Assembly (NCBI GenBank): GCA_016717655.1
Contig: JADKFC010000013.1
Location: 62,001 to 126,000 of the forward strand
Source of the DNA: Saprospiraceae bacterium
GTDB taxonomy: Bacteria; Bacteroidota; Bacteroidia; Chitinophagales; Saprospiraceae
Direction of reading: 5' to 3'
DNA length: 64,000 nucleotides
Each line of letters starts with the position of its first letter. Positions within the stretch are counted from its first letter, which is position 1. Below are positions 1 through 9,108 of the stretch, in pieces. The position numbers and the translations under genes were made by a program. Under the pieces are notes generated by a model, which worked only from the letters and a program-made list of their open reading frames with translations, made no database searches and had not been told where the DNA came from.

Positions 1-871
1 GGGCTTTTGTAATATCAGCTAAACTATGTGCAATATCTCCTGCTCTATTGGGGCCATAAATCGCAGGAATGCTCGTGTTGGTAATCGCATTAATATTATT
101 CCACAACTCATTTAAGCTTGTGCGTTCTCCGCAAGCGACATTGTATATTTGGTTGATGGCTTGTACATCTTCAGTAAATAAGGCTAATATGTTGGCCTCA
201 ACCGCATTATCTACATAAGTAAAATCTCTGCTATGCTCACCATCTCCATTGATAACCGGCCTTTCATTTTCCAGGGCTGCTTTAAAAAACAAGGGTATAA
301 CGGCTGCATAAGCCCCATTGGGATCCTGTTTTGGTCCAAAAACATTAAAATACCTGAGCCCTATGTATTCCAGTCCATAAACCCTGGCATACACACCTGC
401 ATACAGTTCATTTACCAGCTTGGTCACTGCGTAGGGAGATAGCGGATTGCCAATTTTGTCTTCTACTTTGGGCAAGCCCTCACTATCACCATAAGTGGAA
501 GAAGAGGCGGCAAAAACAACCCTCTTTATACCCAGCTCATAAGCAGCATTAAATATATTCAACGTCCCATTGATGTTAACAGCATTGGTAGTGAGTGGAT
601 CTTTGACAGATCTGGGTACAGAACCCAGTGCTGCCTGGTGACTTACAAGGTGAATGTCTTTCATGGCAGCCCTACAGGCTTCAATATCTCGAATATCCCC
701 TTCTATAAATTCAAACTTAGGGTTCGTCATTATATCGTCCAGATTTTTTAAAAAACCTGTAGCCAAATTGTCAAACACCCTAACCTTGCTCACCCTGTCA
801 TCTTGTAACAGTGCTGCTGCCAAATTACTGCCTATAAAGCCAGCGCCTCCTGTTATAAGTACATTAAACAT
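1..871 (-). CDS. NAD-dependent UDP-sugar 4-epimerase, SDR family (3' end outside window)
   Basis: The frame is open from an ATG at 871 to the window edge, about 290 codons, so the C-terminus is missing. The protein starts with the Rossmann dinucleotide-binding motif GGAGFIGSN near residue 8. It has the extended-SDR catalytic triad: a Ser in the SSSTYGDS segment, then YAVTK for Tyr and Lys. It ends in the substrate-binding half (RDFTYVDNA). The sequence most resembles UDP-GlcNAc/UDP-GlcNAcA 4-epimerases of the WbpP/TviC type, which act in the cytoplasm to make sugar nucleotides. It lies 34 bases downstream of the Wzz-like gene and is the last visible gene of the polysaccharide locus. Exact substrate is inferred; a related UDP-glucose epimerase or dehydratase is possible. 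Confidence 0.85.
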   Translation of the reverse strand, partial: MFNVLITGGAGFIGSNLAAALLQDDRVSKVRVFDNLATGFLKNLDDIMTNPKFEFIEGDIRDIEACRAAMKDIHLVSHQAALGSVPRSVKDPLTTNAVNINGTLNIFNAAYELGIKRVVFAASSSTYGDSEGLPKVEDKIGNPLSPYAVTKLVNELYAGVYARVYGLEYIGLRYFNVFGPKQDPNGAYAAVIPLFFKAALENERPVINGDGEHSRDFTYVDNAVEANILALFTEDVQAINQIYNVACGERTSLNELWNNINAITNTSIPAIYGPNRAGDIAHSLADITKA

Positions 872-905
872 ATTTAGTTTTTTATAATAGTCATATAGTC
901 AATGG

Positions 906-1964
906 TTAAGCCATTATTTCCTGATAAATATTTCTACCAATTATCATTCCTCCGCCTACGACAAAAGCAGATAAAATGGCCTTGATTAAATTTAAATACA
1001 AAGAAGATGAGGTACTACCCAAAGGAGCTATTGACTCATCCAATTTTAAAAACAAAGGTTTGGTATCTTTTAAAGTAATATCTGATACTTCATAACTTTT
1101 TAATACTTCTGCATAGGCTAGTGTAAGTGCTTGTATTTCCTTTTCCAAAGTAAGTTTTTTTACACCCGGGGTTGCCATAACCAGGCCAAGGGTCCTATCT
1201 TGTGCTGCAGCCATTTGGGCTGTTTTATTGGTAATCAGATTTTTGATAGAATCCGCTTTTTCCCTCAAGACCAAAGTTGTATTAATTGAATTTTCAACCA
1301 TGTCCTCTTCAAAAAACTTTTTCAAATTATTGTAGGCCGCTTCCTGCAATTTCAACGCCATGCCTTCATCAATACAATTGACTCTGTATTTAAAAACACC
1401 TGTTTCTTCATCATAAACAAAGGTCAGTACAGGGTCAATCTGATTTTTACCTCCCGTTACTTTATTAGCTAAACGAGAATAAGCATGTTTTTCTATAGAA
1501 TCTAATGTTGATAAGGAATGATGTTTAAATTGAAAATTTTTAAATTTAGGATCTGACTCCGCCCATGCTTGCTCCAATTGATAAATATGAATCAAACGAT
1601 TTGCAATCATTGGTTTTTCTGCTGCATCTAACAGAATTCTTTCAAGGATGTAATTGGATCTTGCCACCTCTACAATTTTAAAAGGATTGGCTTTGCCTGT
1701 ATTACGGATACCAAATTGCCCCAACAAGCCCCCTAAACCTCCGAAGGAAGAAGCACTCCCTTCTACTAAAAATTTAACTTCTGCTTCATACTGAGGTTTA
1801 AATTTAAGGTGTTTGTACCCAAAATAAATAATAAAGGGCACACAAAAAAAACCTATAATATACCATTTGGCAAGGAGCAATTCAAAGTAAAATCGTCCTT
1901 TCAAGATTACATCTTTTAAAGTAACCTCGTTTTTATGAGCTTGCCCTTCGTTTGAATTTTCCAT
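906..1964 (-). CDS. Wzz/chain-length-determinant family protein
   Basis: A 352-residue inner-membrane protein with the polysaccharide co-polymerase layout. A cytoplasmic N-terminus (about 30 residues) is followed by a transmembrane helix near residues 33-52 (WYIIGFFCVPFIIYFGY), a long periplasmic part with predicted helices, and a second hydrophobic helix near 325-345 (AILSAFVVGGGMIIG). The family sets the chain length of O-antigen or capsule made by Wzx/Wzy-type systems. No kinase domain is attached, unlike BY-kinase Wzc proteins. It follows ribA by 16 bases and precedes the epimerase, so it is probably in the same operon. No Wzy or Wzx is visible in the window; they may lie further left. 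Family assignment is from topology and the N-terminal Wzz-like segment. Confidence 0.8.
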   Translation of the reverse strand: MENSNEGQAHKNEVTLKDVILKGRFYFELLLAKWYIIGFFCVPFIIYFGYKHLKFKPQYEAEVKFLVEGSASSFGGLGGLLGQFGIRNTGKANPFKIVEVARSNYILERILLDAAEKPMIANRLIHIYQLEQAWAESDPKFKNFQFKHHSLSTLDSIEKHAYSRLANKVTGGKNQIDPVLTFVYDEETGVFKYRVNCIDEGMALKLQEAAYNNLKKFFEEDMVENSINTTLVLREKADSIKNLITNKTAQMAAAQDRTLGLVMATPGVKKLTLEKEIQALTLAYAEVLKSYEVSDITLKDTKPLFLKLDESIAPLGSTSSSLYLNLIKAILSAFVVGGGMIIGRNIYQEIMA

Positions 1965-1980
1965 TTGAACTTTTTATTGG

Positions 1981-2580
1981 TTATATCAAATCCAACCTAT
2001 GCTTAAAATACTCTTTTTTGGTCTGTAAGTATTTAAGGTTATCTTCTGTAGGACTAATTTCCAAAGGGATTCTTTCTATCACTTCAATTCCACTCCCTTC
2101 AAAGGCCTTTAACTTATCTGGATTATTGGTCATTAATCTAATTTTTTCAATTCCCAGTTCCTTTAAGATGGCAATGGCACAGTCATACTTTCTTGCGTCT
2201 ATTTCAAGGCCCAAAACCCGGTTGGCTTCAACAGTATCCAAACCTTTTTCCTGCGCCTTATATGCGTGCAGTTTGTTTATTATGCCAATACCTCTTCCTT
2301 CTTGCCTCAAATAAATCAAGATGCCTCCTTCTGCTCCTATTTTTTCCATTGAGAGGTGCAATTGTTCTCCACATTCGCACTTCAGGGATCCAAACAAATC
2401 TCCTGTCATGCACTCGGAATGCAACCGCACATTTACAGGATGCTGCAGTGGGGTGTCAGGATTATAGAGAACAATAATGGGCATCTGTTCATCGGGTACC
2501 TGTGCGTAAGCCCTCATATGAAATATCCCATATTTTGTCGGGAGATTGGCCTCACCTTGTAAATACATTGTTTTGCTCAT
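1981..2580 (-). CDS. ribA: GTP cyclohydrolase II
   Basis: Catalyses the first step of riboflavin synthesis, GTP to 2,5-diamino-6-ribosylamino-pyrimidinone phosphate, in the cytoplasm. The zinc-binding cysteines are visible in SECMTGDLFGSLKCECGEQ. The catalytic LRQEGRGIGI loop and a C-terminal TNNPDK motif are also present. The open frame extends upstream to 2628, but that would overlap the preceding gene by 37 bases. The ATG at 2580 (MSKTMYLQGEANLP) gives about 199 residues, the usual length of a stand-alone RibA without a fused RibB domain, so I chose it. It is a housekeeping gene placed between wbpB and wzz of the polysaccharide locus and probably shares their transcript. Confidence 0.93.
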   Translation of the reverse strand: MSKTMYLQGEANLPTKYGIFHMRAYAQVPDEQMPIIVLYNPDTPLQHPVNVRLHSECMTGDLFGSLKCECGEQLHLSMEKIGAEGGILIYLRQEGRGIGIINKLHAYKAQEKGLDTVEANRVLGLEIDARKYDCAIAILKELGIEKIRLMTNNPDKLKAFEGSGIEVIERIPLEISPTEDNLKYLQTKKEYFKHRLDLI

Positions 2581-2591
2581 TTCGTCAGTAT

Positions 2592-3554
2592 TCAATCGAA
2601 GGGGTGTTTTTCTATTGGCAATGCACAAAAGGGATGTATCTCTCCCTCCACTCCAACTGCTTTAGAATTCCTGATGTCATACACCAATTCAATGGCTTTA
2701 CGTGTATCTGAAATTCCATAGCCTCTGCCTTCCAAAATCTGATTGTAGCTTTGGGTATGGAGTTCAGTAAACCCATCCGAAAATTCAATTTCTTCTCCTT
2801 CAATTTTGATTGACCGGAATGTTCGTTTACCTGCCTTTGTTGCTTCTTCAGGTAAAGTATGTTCGTTGATACTCAAAAACCATTTGACCCTTGCCTTTTC
2901 AAATACAATGAGGCCTCCTGCTCTGTCATGCGTATGTACGTGAACGATGTTCTCTTTAACGTCTCCAAATATCCAGGTAAGCATGTCAAAAAAATGCACA
3001 CCTATATTTGTAGCTATTCCCCCTGATTTATGAATGTCTCCCTTCCAGCTGGTATAATACCAGCTTCCCCTGGATGTAATGTAGGTGAGATCAAATTCAA
3101 ACACCTTGTCTGCTGGTGCCTCTTCTACCTTCTTTTTAAGCGCTATGATGTTGGGGTGCAAGCGCAATTGAAGGATGGTATATACTTTTTTACCGGATTC
3201 CTTTTCCATCTCTTCCAGCGCATCCAGGTTCCATGGATTTAAAACCAATGGTTTTTCACAAATCACGTCGGCACCATATCTCAAACCAAACCTGCAATGG
3301 GCATCATGAAGGTAGTTGGGACTGCAAACAGCAAAATAATCAATGGCACTGCCGCTTTTTTTCAGTTTTTCAACATGCCTGTCGAATCTTTCAAATTCAG
3401 TGAAAAAAGAAGCTTCTGGAAAATAACTGTCAATTACTCCTACAGAATCATGTTTGTCTATGGCAGCCATTAACTGACAGCCAGTATCCTTCATTGCTTT
3501 CATGTGTCGTGGAGCGATAAATCCACCGGCCCCTATCAATGCAAATTTTTTCAT
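2592..3554 (-). CDS. wbpB: Gfo/Idh/MocA oxidoreductase, WbpB/WlbA-like UDP-GlcNAcA 3-dehydrogenase
   Basis: A 320-residue NAD-dependent oxidoreductase. The N-terminus has a Rossmann motif (IGAGGFIAPRHMKAM). The family's CEKPLV motif, containing the catalytic Lys, is near residue 97. GGIATNIGVHFFD near residue 180 is the substrate-side segment typical of WlbA/WbpB proteins. In known pathways WbpB oxidises UDP-N-acetylglucosaminuronic acid at C3, coupled to the aminotransferase WbpE. The match of the N-terminal 60 residues (IDSYFP...FFTEFERFDRH) to this subgroup is what I recognise. wbpI-, wbpE- and wbpD-like genes lie directly upstream on the same strand, which strongly supports this substrate. 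It starts 3 bases after the epimerase gene ends. Confidence 0.88.
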   Translation of the reverse strand: MKKFALIGAGGFIAPRHMKAMKDTGCQLMAAIDKHDSVGVIDSYFPEASFFTEFERFDRHVEKLKKSGSAIDYFAVCSPNYLHDAHCRFGLRYGADVICEKPLVLNPWNLDALEEMEKESGKKVYTILQLRLHPNIIALKKKVEEAPADKVFEFDLTYITSRGSWYYTSWKGDIHKSGGIATNIGVHFFDMLTWIFGDVKENIVHVHTHDRAGGLIVFEKARVKWFLSINEHTLPEEATKAGKRTFRSIKIEGEEIEFSDGFTELHTQSYNQILEGRGYGISDTRKAIELVYDIRNSKAVGVEGEIHPFCALPIEKHPFD

Positions 3555-3557
3555 TAT

Positions 3558-4619
3558 CTACAGCCTATTGTATTGTTGTAATAATATTTCTACAATTTGT
3601 TCACAAGCATTCCCGTTTCCGTACAATTGATCATTCCACTGAACATTTTCAATTTCTAATAATTGCTGCATTTGCCCAAGGTCTTCAAAGATCAAGATAT
3701 TTCCGCCTCCATCCAGGGTTTCTACCCATTCTGTTTCTTTTCGAATGGTGATGCATTTTTTCTTCAACCAATAGGCTTCCTTTTGCATCCCACCACTATC
3801 TGTTACTAAGGCATCTGCATAGTAAATATAACCAAGATTTTCGAAATAGGGTTGTGGATCAATGAAAAGAATATTGGAATAATCGCTCAAATTGATCCCA
3901 AACTTTGCTGCATTGCTCCTGGTTCGTGGATGAATTGAAAATACAATCTTTTGTGGCAAGCTATTCAGGCTTTGCAATAATGTCAATAACCTGTCATTTT
4001 GGTCAACATTATAAGGCCTGTGCAGGGTTACATAAACATATCTTTCTTCTAAAATAGGCTTAATAAATAAAGCACTTTTTTGAACAAACTGCACCATGTC
4101 TTTCATTACATCCCCTATGAGATGCACACCTGCGGTAATTCCTTCTTTCTGAAGGTTATTGACAGCCTGATCACCGGGCGTAAACAACCAGGTGGAAATG
4201 TGGTCTGTTAGTACTCTATTGACTTCTTCAGGCATTTCCCTGTTGTAACTCCTTAAACCTGCCTCTATATGAGCCACAGGTATATTCAATTTGGCAGCCA
4301 CTAAGGCTCCAGCCAGGGTTGAATTGGTGTCGCCGTAAACCAAGACAACATTGGGTTTTTCATCAATCACTATGCCTTCAATATCCATCATCATCTTACC
4401 CGTCTGATAACCATGGTTACCCCCTCCATTGGCAAGCATGTAATCAGGATGTTTCATGCCCAATTGATCAAAAAACACCTTGCTCATGTTTTCATCAAAA
4501 TGCTGGCCTGTGTGAATCGTCTTGAGATTGAGTTTTCCTTCACAGGCTTTCTCAAACGGAAAATGTTTGATAAACTGAGGTCTTGCCCCTATGATTGCTA
4601 AAATTTTTATCTTACTCAT
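3558..4619 (-). CDS. wbpI: UDP-GlcNAc 2-epimerase family, probable WbpI
   Basis: A 353-residue non-hydrolysing UDP-sugar 2-epimerase of the WecB/WbpI family (GT-B fold, cytoplasmic). It begins with IGARPQFIK. It has VYGDTNSTLAGA and HIEAGLRSYNREMPEE, then the C-terminal TDSGGMQKEA sugar-nucleotide-binding motif. Length matches the family. Because wbpB, wbpE and wbpD-like genes flank it, the likely substrate is UDP-2,3-diacetamido-2,3-dideoxyglucuronic acid, giving the mannuronic epimer. A plain UDP-GlcNAc 2-epimerase (WecB) is the alternative and cannot be excluded from the sequence alone. Its start overlaps the end of comF by 4 bases. Confidence 0.88.
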   Translation of the reverse strand: MSKIKILAIIGARPQFIKHFPFEKACEGKLNLKTIHTGQHFDENMSKVFFDQLGMKHPDYMLANGGGNHGYQTGKMMMDIEGIVIDEKPNVVLVYGDTNSTLAGALVAAKLNIPVAHIEAGLRSYNREMPEEVNRVLTDHISTWLFTPGDQAVNNLQKEGITAGVHLIGDVMKDMVQFVQKSALFIKPILEERYVYVTLHRPYNVDQNDRLLTLLQSLNSLPQKIVFSIHPRTRSNAAKFGINLSDYSNILFIDPQPYFENLGYIYYADALVTDSGGMQKEAYWLKKKCITIRKETEWVETLDGGGNILIFEDLGQMQQLLEIENVQWNDQLYGNGNACEQIVEILLQQYNRL

Positions 4620-5320
4620 TCTGCCATTGCTATAGTAAACACGGATATCTTAGGAATGCCTGCTCCTTGCATAGCTGCAATACAGGCTTCAAGGGTAGCA
4701 CCTGTAGTAGCAACATCATCCACTAAGAGCACATGATTAGGTTGCTGATCACCATTTTTTTTCCAAATAAAGCTGTCCTTTATGTTTTCCAACCTTTCCA
4801 GCCTTCCCTTTTTTGTCTGCGTAGTCGTTGTCTTTATTTTTACCAGTTGATCTTTTATAAGAGGCACATTGATACCCTCAGCCAATTTTTCAGCAATTAC
4901 CTCACTTTGATTATAACCGCGCTGTTGCTGCTTTGCCGCATGCATAGGTACCGCAATTACAGCATCCATGCCTTTGGAAAATCCCGACTCCAACATCCTA
5001 TCTGCAGCCATTTGCCCCAAATTGGATCCAATCTGGTACATTCCTTTATATTTTAAAGTGTGCAACATTTGCTGCACCAAGCCTCCTTCACTAAAATGCA
5101 TCAAAGCTGCAGCTCTTTCTACTTTGACCCTGCCATAAAAATGCTGCATCATACCATTGTCTTCAACCTGAAAGTGGTTTGTAAATGGAAAGGCAGAGTG
5201 ACACTTGACGCAAAAAACTGTTTGCTTGCCAGCCTTTTGTTCTTCAAGGCAGCACAAACAGAGTTGTGGATACAATAAATCATACCACCCTTTAACCGCC
5301 TTCCAAATCTGATCTAGCAA
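4616..5320 (-). CDS. ComF family phosphoribosyltransferase-like protein
   Basis: A 234-residue ComF/GntX family protein. It has an N-terminal double CxxC zinc-ribbon-like segment (CLCCLEEQ then CVKC) and a C-terminal type-I phosphoribosyltransferase domain with the PRPP-loop motif VLLVDDVATTGAT near residue 200. In competent bacteria ComF helps DNA uptake; in others its role is unclear. The frame begins at TTG (5320), overlapping the end of the upstream aminotransferase by 7 bases. I accept TTG because the next in-frame Met lies beyond the zinc ribbon. Its location inside a sugar-nucleotide operon is a genomic oddity rather than evidence of a sugar role. Confidence 0.88.
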   Translation of the reverse strand: MLDQIWKAVKGWYDLLYPQLCLCCLEEQKAGKQTVFCVKCHSAFPFTNHFQVEDNGMMQHFYGRVKVERAAALMHFSEGGLVQQMLHTLKYKGMYQIGSNLGQMAADRMLESGFSKGMDAVIAVPMHAAKQQQRGYNQSEVIAEKLAEGINVPLIKDQLVKIKTTTTQTKKGRLERLENIKDSFIWKKNGDQQPNHVLLVDDVATTGATLEACIAAMQGAGIPKISVFTIAMAE

Positions 5321-6447
5321 TTAAAAAATGCTTTTACTTCATGGATTATATAATCCTGGGTATCTTGCTCCATTTCAGTGTGAATGGGCAGAGAAACAAC
5401 GTCTGTACAAAGTCGTTCGGTTTCGGGCTGACTAAAGCCGGGCTCAACATAGTGTGCGTAGGCCTTTTGCTTATACAGTGGGATGGGATAGTAGATCATA
5501 CTAGGTATACCCTTCTCTTTAAGGTAGGTCATCAAGCCATCCCTCCTGCCATCGCTAACCTGTAGGGTGTATTGATGAAACACATGGTTACTATAGCTGA
5601 CCCTAAACGGTGTTCGCAATCCAACAATTTCTGCCAATGCTTTGTCATAATGATCAGCTACAGATCGTCTGCGGGCCGCAAAATCATCAAGGTACCGCAA
5701 TTTGACATTTAAGATAGCCGCTTGAAGGGTGTCTAGCCTTGAATTGCAACCGATGACTTCATGGTGGTATTTTTTAGCCTGGCCATGATTGGCCATCATA
5801 TATATTTTATGAGCCCGTGTTTCGTCTTTGGTAAATACGGCTCCGCCATCACCATAACACCCCAGGTTTTTGGATGGAAAAAAAGAGGTGCACCCTATGT
5901 GACCTATTGTACCCACTTTGCTGGTGCTTCCATCTTGGTGATAATAGTCCGCACCTATCGCCTGTGCATTGTCTTCCACTACAAACAAGTCTCGTTCTTT
6001 AGCCAACTCCATAATCTCATCCATTTGTGAGGCCTGACCAAAAAGGTGAACTGGTACAATTACCCTGGTCTTATCCGTAATATAGGCCTCATATTGGGCT
6101 CTACCTGTATTAAAAGAGGTAGGATCAACATCTACCATTACAGGTTTTAATTTTAAAAGTGCAATTACTTCTGCGGTGGCCGCATAGGTAAAAGAGGGCA
6201 AAAGAACTTCGTCACCATCGTTTAATTCCAATGCCATCAATGCTATTTGTAAGGCATCTGTTCCATTGGCACAGGGTATAACAAAACAGCCACCCATGTA
6301 AGTGGATAATCGGTCAGAAAAATCTTTTACCTGCGGCCCATTGATGAAAATGCAGCCATCCAACACTTCCTGAATGGCTAAATCAATTTCTGGTTTTAAT
6401 CGATTGTACTGCCCTTTGAGGTCAACCATTTGAATTGTGGAACTCAT
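5314..6447 (-). CDS. wbpE: DegT/DnrJ/EryC1 PLP-dependent sugar aminotransferase, WbpE-like
   Basis: A 377-residue fold-type I PLP aminotransferase. The PLP-binding segment ANGTDALQIAL is near residue 60, the cofactor Asp region VEDNAQAIGA near 155, and the Schiff-base Lys lies in SFFPSKNLGCYGDGG near 190. WbpE transfers an amino group from glutamate to the 3-keto sugar made by WbpB. In the WbpB/WbpE system the partner enzymes recycle NAD and 2-oxoglutarate. The assignment rests on the adjacent wbpD-like acetyltransferase (4-base overlap, ATGA-type coupling) and the wbpB/wbpI-like genes downstream. Other 3- or 4-aminosugar transaminases of the family are possible. Confidence 0.88.
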   Translation of the reverse strand: MSSTIQMVDLKGQYNRLKPEIDLAIQEVLDGCIFINGPQVKDFSDRLSTYMGGCFVIPCANGTDALQIALMALELNDGDEVLLPSFTYAATAEVIALLKLKPVMVDVDPTSFNTGRAQYEAYITDKTRVIVPVHLFGQASQMDEIMELAKERDLFVVEDNAQAIGADYYHQDGSTSKVGTIGHIGCTSFFPSKNLGCYGDGGAVFTKDETRAHKIYMMANHGQAKKYHHEVIGCNSRLDTLQAAILNVKLRYLDDFAARRRSVADHYDKALAEIVGLRTPFRVSYSNHVFHQYTLQVSDGRRDGLMTYLKEKGIPSMIYYPIPLYKQKAYAHYVEPGFSQPETERLCTDVVSLPIHTEMEQDTQDYIIHEVKAFFNC

Positions 6448-7010
6448 ATTTTTTTTACTGTATTGTTTTCAATTTTATACCAATCACCGGATTCAGGACA
6501 TTGTGCCTTACCTGTCTCGTCAAAAGAAAGTCGATGACCAAATTCACTCATCCATCCCATTTGTCTAGCTGGGTTGCCAACTACCAGTGCATAGTCAGGC
6601 ACATACTTAGTCACCACAGCCCCAGCTCCAATAAAGCAATACTTACCCAAATCGTGACCACAAACTATGGTGGCATTTGCCCCCACAGAGGCGCCTTTAC
6701 CCACATGAGTTTTGGCATATTGACCTCTTCTGTTCACTGCACTTCTTGGGTTCACTACATTTGTAAATACAGCACTGGGTCCTAAAAACACATCATCGTC
6801 ACATATTACTCCGGTGTACAAAGAAACATTGTTTTGAATTTTTACATTGTTGCCCAGGCTTACACCATCGGCAATAAAAACATTCTGACCTATGTTGCAG
6901 TTTTCTCCCAAAATAGCTCCAGGCATCAGATGACTGTAGTGCCACACCTTGGTGCCTTCTCCCAGCTGGCAACCTTCTTCAACAATGGCAGTTGGATGTA
7001 TATAAATCAT
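6444..7010 (-). CDS. wbpD: Hexapeptide-repeat N-acetyltransferase, WbpD/WlbB-like
   Basis: A 188-residue left-handed beta-helix acyltransferase. Successive hexapeptide turns run from about residue 4 (IHPTAIVEEGCQLGEGTKV) to about 150. The N-terminus is typical of WbpD/WlbB, and a catalytic His is expected in the VNPRSAVNRRGQY-containing loop region as in that subgroup. The protein would acetylate the 3-amino group of UDP-2-acetamido-3-amino-2,3-dideoxyglucuronate using acetyl-CoA, in the cytoplasm, as a trimer. It overlaps the aminotransferase by 4 bases and follows pgeF by 14. The neighbouring wbpE, wbpI and wbpB genes make this the fourth enzyme of one pathway. Confidence 0.88.
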   Translation of the reverse strand: MIYIHPTAIVEEGCQLGEGTKVWHYSHLMPGAILGENCNIGQNVFIADGVSLGNNVKIQNNVSLYTGVICDDDVFLGPSAVFTNVVNPRSAVNRRGQYAKTHVGKGASVGANATIVCGHDLGKYCFIGAGAVVTKYVPDYALVVGNPARQMGWMSEFGHRLSFDETGKAQCPESGDWYKIENNTVKKI

Positions 7011-7024
7011 TTTAATATATATGT

Positions 7025-7783
7025 TTATTTAATTAAACCAATCACACTCCACATTCTTCCAGTTTTTCCCTTATCTCTTCTGTGTGAAAAAAATCTATGT
7101 GCATCATCATATGTGCAAGATGGGCTGGTTTCAATATTAAAAGGAGTGAGTCCCGCTGTCAAAAGTTGTGCTTTATTAGCTGCCTTTAAATCCACAAAAC
7201 CTTTTCCTGAAGCTGAATCTATTTTGTCGATATAATTCATATCAAATTGTTCCAAAACTTCGGGACCTACTTCGAAGTGACATTGATCAATGCAGGCACC
7301 AATGTAGGCCCTGACATCCGTTGAGGCACTGCCATAACGATGTTGCATCAACTCCACCGTCTTTGAGACGATATTCAGAACTGTACCCTTCCATCCGGCA
7401 TGTATAGCTGCACATACTTCATGGACGGGATCAAATAATAATATAGGTACACAATCTGCAGTGCTGACCGCCAATAAAAGATTTTTGTCCTGGCTTACCA
7501 ATGCATCATACCCATCAAAGTTGCCTCCCTGGCTTGCTATCAGAATCTGGTCACTATGGATTTGGTGACTTCGCACCACCTGCTCTATTTTAAATCCCAG
7601 GCTTTCACAAAACAGTTTTTTATTTTCAGCTACACTTAACGGATCATCTTCGGTGCTGCTGCCCAGATTGAGGGAGTCATAAGGAGAAATACTTACACCT
7701 CCCTGTCTTGTACTTTGACCAGCAACCAAACCGCTAAAACCATCAAAAATAGAGGGCCTTATGGTATCCATTTGTCCCATCAT
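7025..7783 (-). CDS. pgeF: Peptidoglycan editing factor PgeF (YfiH/laccase-domain family)
   Basis: A 252-residue YfiH/DUF152 protein. Visible hallmarks are the TADCVPIL segment, HAGWKGT with a metal-ligand His, and an ACIDQCHFEVG segment supplying the next cysteine and later His. Family members remove mis-incorporated L-Ser from cell-wall precursors (PgeF) and have purine nucleosidase or laccase-like activity in vitro. The ATG shares its A with the stop codon of the deacetylase gene (TGATG), implying translational coupling. A wall-quality gene in a polysaccharide locus is unusual but not unique. Confidence 0.9.
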   Translation of the reverse strand: MMGQMDTIRPSIFDGFSGLVAGQSTRQGGVSISPYDSLNLGSSTEDDPLSVAENKKLFCESLGFKIEQVVRSHQIHSDQILIASQGGNFDGYDALVSQDKNLLLAVSTADCVPILLFDPVHEVCAAIHAGWKGTVLNIVSKTVELMQHRYGSASTDVRAYIGACIDQCHFEVGPEVLEQFDMNYIDKIDSASGKGFVDLKAANKAQLLTAGLTPFNIETSPSCTYDDAHRFFSHRRDKGKTGRMWSVIGLIK

Positions 7784-9108
7784 CAGGCTTTCGACAAATG
7801 ATTTAATGTGGCTTCAAAAAGTTCACGCTCGGTCTCTGTTTCAACGTCACTATTGTGAAAAAGCACCTGAAATCTCCCATGGTGTTTTTTTGCAATGTCA
7901 ATAATTTCTGCATATGATGAGTAGATCTTTTCAACGTCTTTTACATAGTCCTTTTTTTTCATCAGGATCAGCGGCCATTCTACCACCTCTGTCATCCTCC
8001 TCTCTGAAATGGAATACAGTGAGTAAGGAGTACAGCTGCTCGCTGCAAAACCCAGGCCTTCTGTAAATTGAACACTGCTATCCATTTTAAATCCCAGATC
8101 ATCATACATCTTCCATGTGTCATCTGCCCTGTACCTCAGATAATGTTGTCTCACCATGGATACTTCATCCCCTATGGCTTTTTCCAAAATTGATTTTTCT
8201 GAGGCCATTGTTCCTTGAGTGTATGCTGTCTCAAAACTGGGATGCAAGCCAATGTGGATGTTTTGTTGTTTGAGTTCTTTTAATAACAATTGCATCCTGG
8301 GCTCCTCAAGTCGATAATCCAGATGGTCGTGCTTGACGTTGGTTTTACCCGTCATAAAATAAAAAACAGAACGGATATTGCGCCTCTTCAGTGCTCCCAG
8401 CATGTAGTCAAATGAAAAATAAGGATCTTCGTTTGCATTCGACTTTGACCTTTTATAAGCTTGCACCTCCTTTTTCCACTTCGAAGAATTTAGACCCGAG
8501 TGATAAAGGGCACCTGCCAGGTTTCTGACACTTTTAAATTTTTGCACCGAGTCAATGTCACAACTAAAGCTTGCCTCATATTGGCCCGTATTTGCTGAAA
8601 TACCAATAGAAAACAAAACATGTTGCAGCAAGAAAACATATTCGTTGATTAAGGGTCTGCGATACAGCTCCCATCTTTGAAGACTTGAGCCATTATAATT
8701 GTACCTTCCCAATGCGTCCTTCTCTTTTATATGACTCTCCCATTGGGTTAAAAGAAAAAAAGTACTGGCAATCAAATCAGGCCCACAATAGTATGTTTGA
8801 TCAGCCCATTTTATTTCATCGTTTCCAAACAAGGATGTAAATCTATCTTGTAAACCCGGCCAACTAAAATCAACTCTGTTTTGCGGAAGGTTGGATGCAA
8901 CAAATAAATTTGACTCTTCTCCCTTAAAAAAAGCATTGTTGATCTCTAAGCTTCCATTGGGTCCTTTAAAAATATAATTGGTTACAGCCTTTCTTTCTAG
9001 TATGTAGTTGCTAATCCCTAAATTTTGTTTTAGCAATACATGCAATACATAAGCCACTTCTCTGTCAAAATAACCGGGAATGGTAACGTGCAAAAAAGGT
9101 TGACTCAC
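7783..9108 (-). CDS. Polysaccharide deacetylase family protein (DUF7033-type N-terminus)
   Basis: About 441 residues. The open frame reaches 9192, but a GTG at 9108 overlaps the rfbB stop by 4 bases (GTGA) and leads straight into VSQPFLHVTIPGY, so I take it as the start. The N-terminal ~190 residues form a conserved uncharacterised module (TYYCGPDLIASTFFLLTQWE, EYVFLLQHVLF). The C-terminal half is a NodB-like TIM-barrel: the Asp-rich metal motif is seen as SCDIDSV, a His motif as GLHPSFE, and a late FHNSD. It probably de-acetylates, or binds, a surface polysaccharide. There is no signal peptide, so it may act in the cytoplasm or be peripheral. The exact substrate is unknown. Confidence 0.8.
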   Translation of the reverse strand: MSQPFLHVTIPGYFDREVAYVLHVLLKQNLGISNYILERKAVTNYIFKGPNGSLEINNAFFKGEESNLFVASNLPQNRVDFSWPGLQDRFTSLFGNDEIKWADQTYYCGPDLIASTFFLLTQWESHIKEKDALGRYNYNGSSLQRWELYRRPLINEYVFLLQHVLFSIGISANTGQYEASFSCDIDSVQKFKSVRNLAGALYHSGLNSSKWKKEVQAYKRSKSNANEDPYFSFDYMLGALKRRNIRSVFYFMTGKTNVKHDHLDYRLEEPRMQLLLKELKQQNIHIGLHPSFETAYTQGTMASEKSILEKAIGDEVSMVRQHYLRYRADDTWKMYDDLGFKMDSSVQFTEGLGFAASSCTPYSLYSISERRMTEVVEWPLILMKKKDYVKDVEKIYSSYAEIIDIAKKHHGRFQVLFHNSDVETETERELFEATLNHLSKA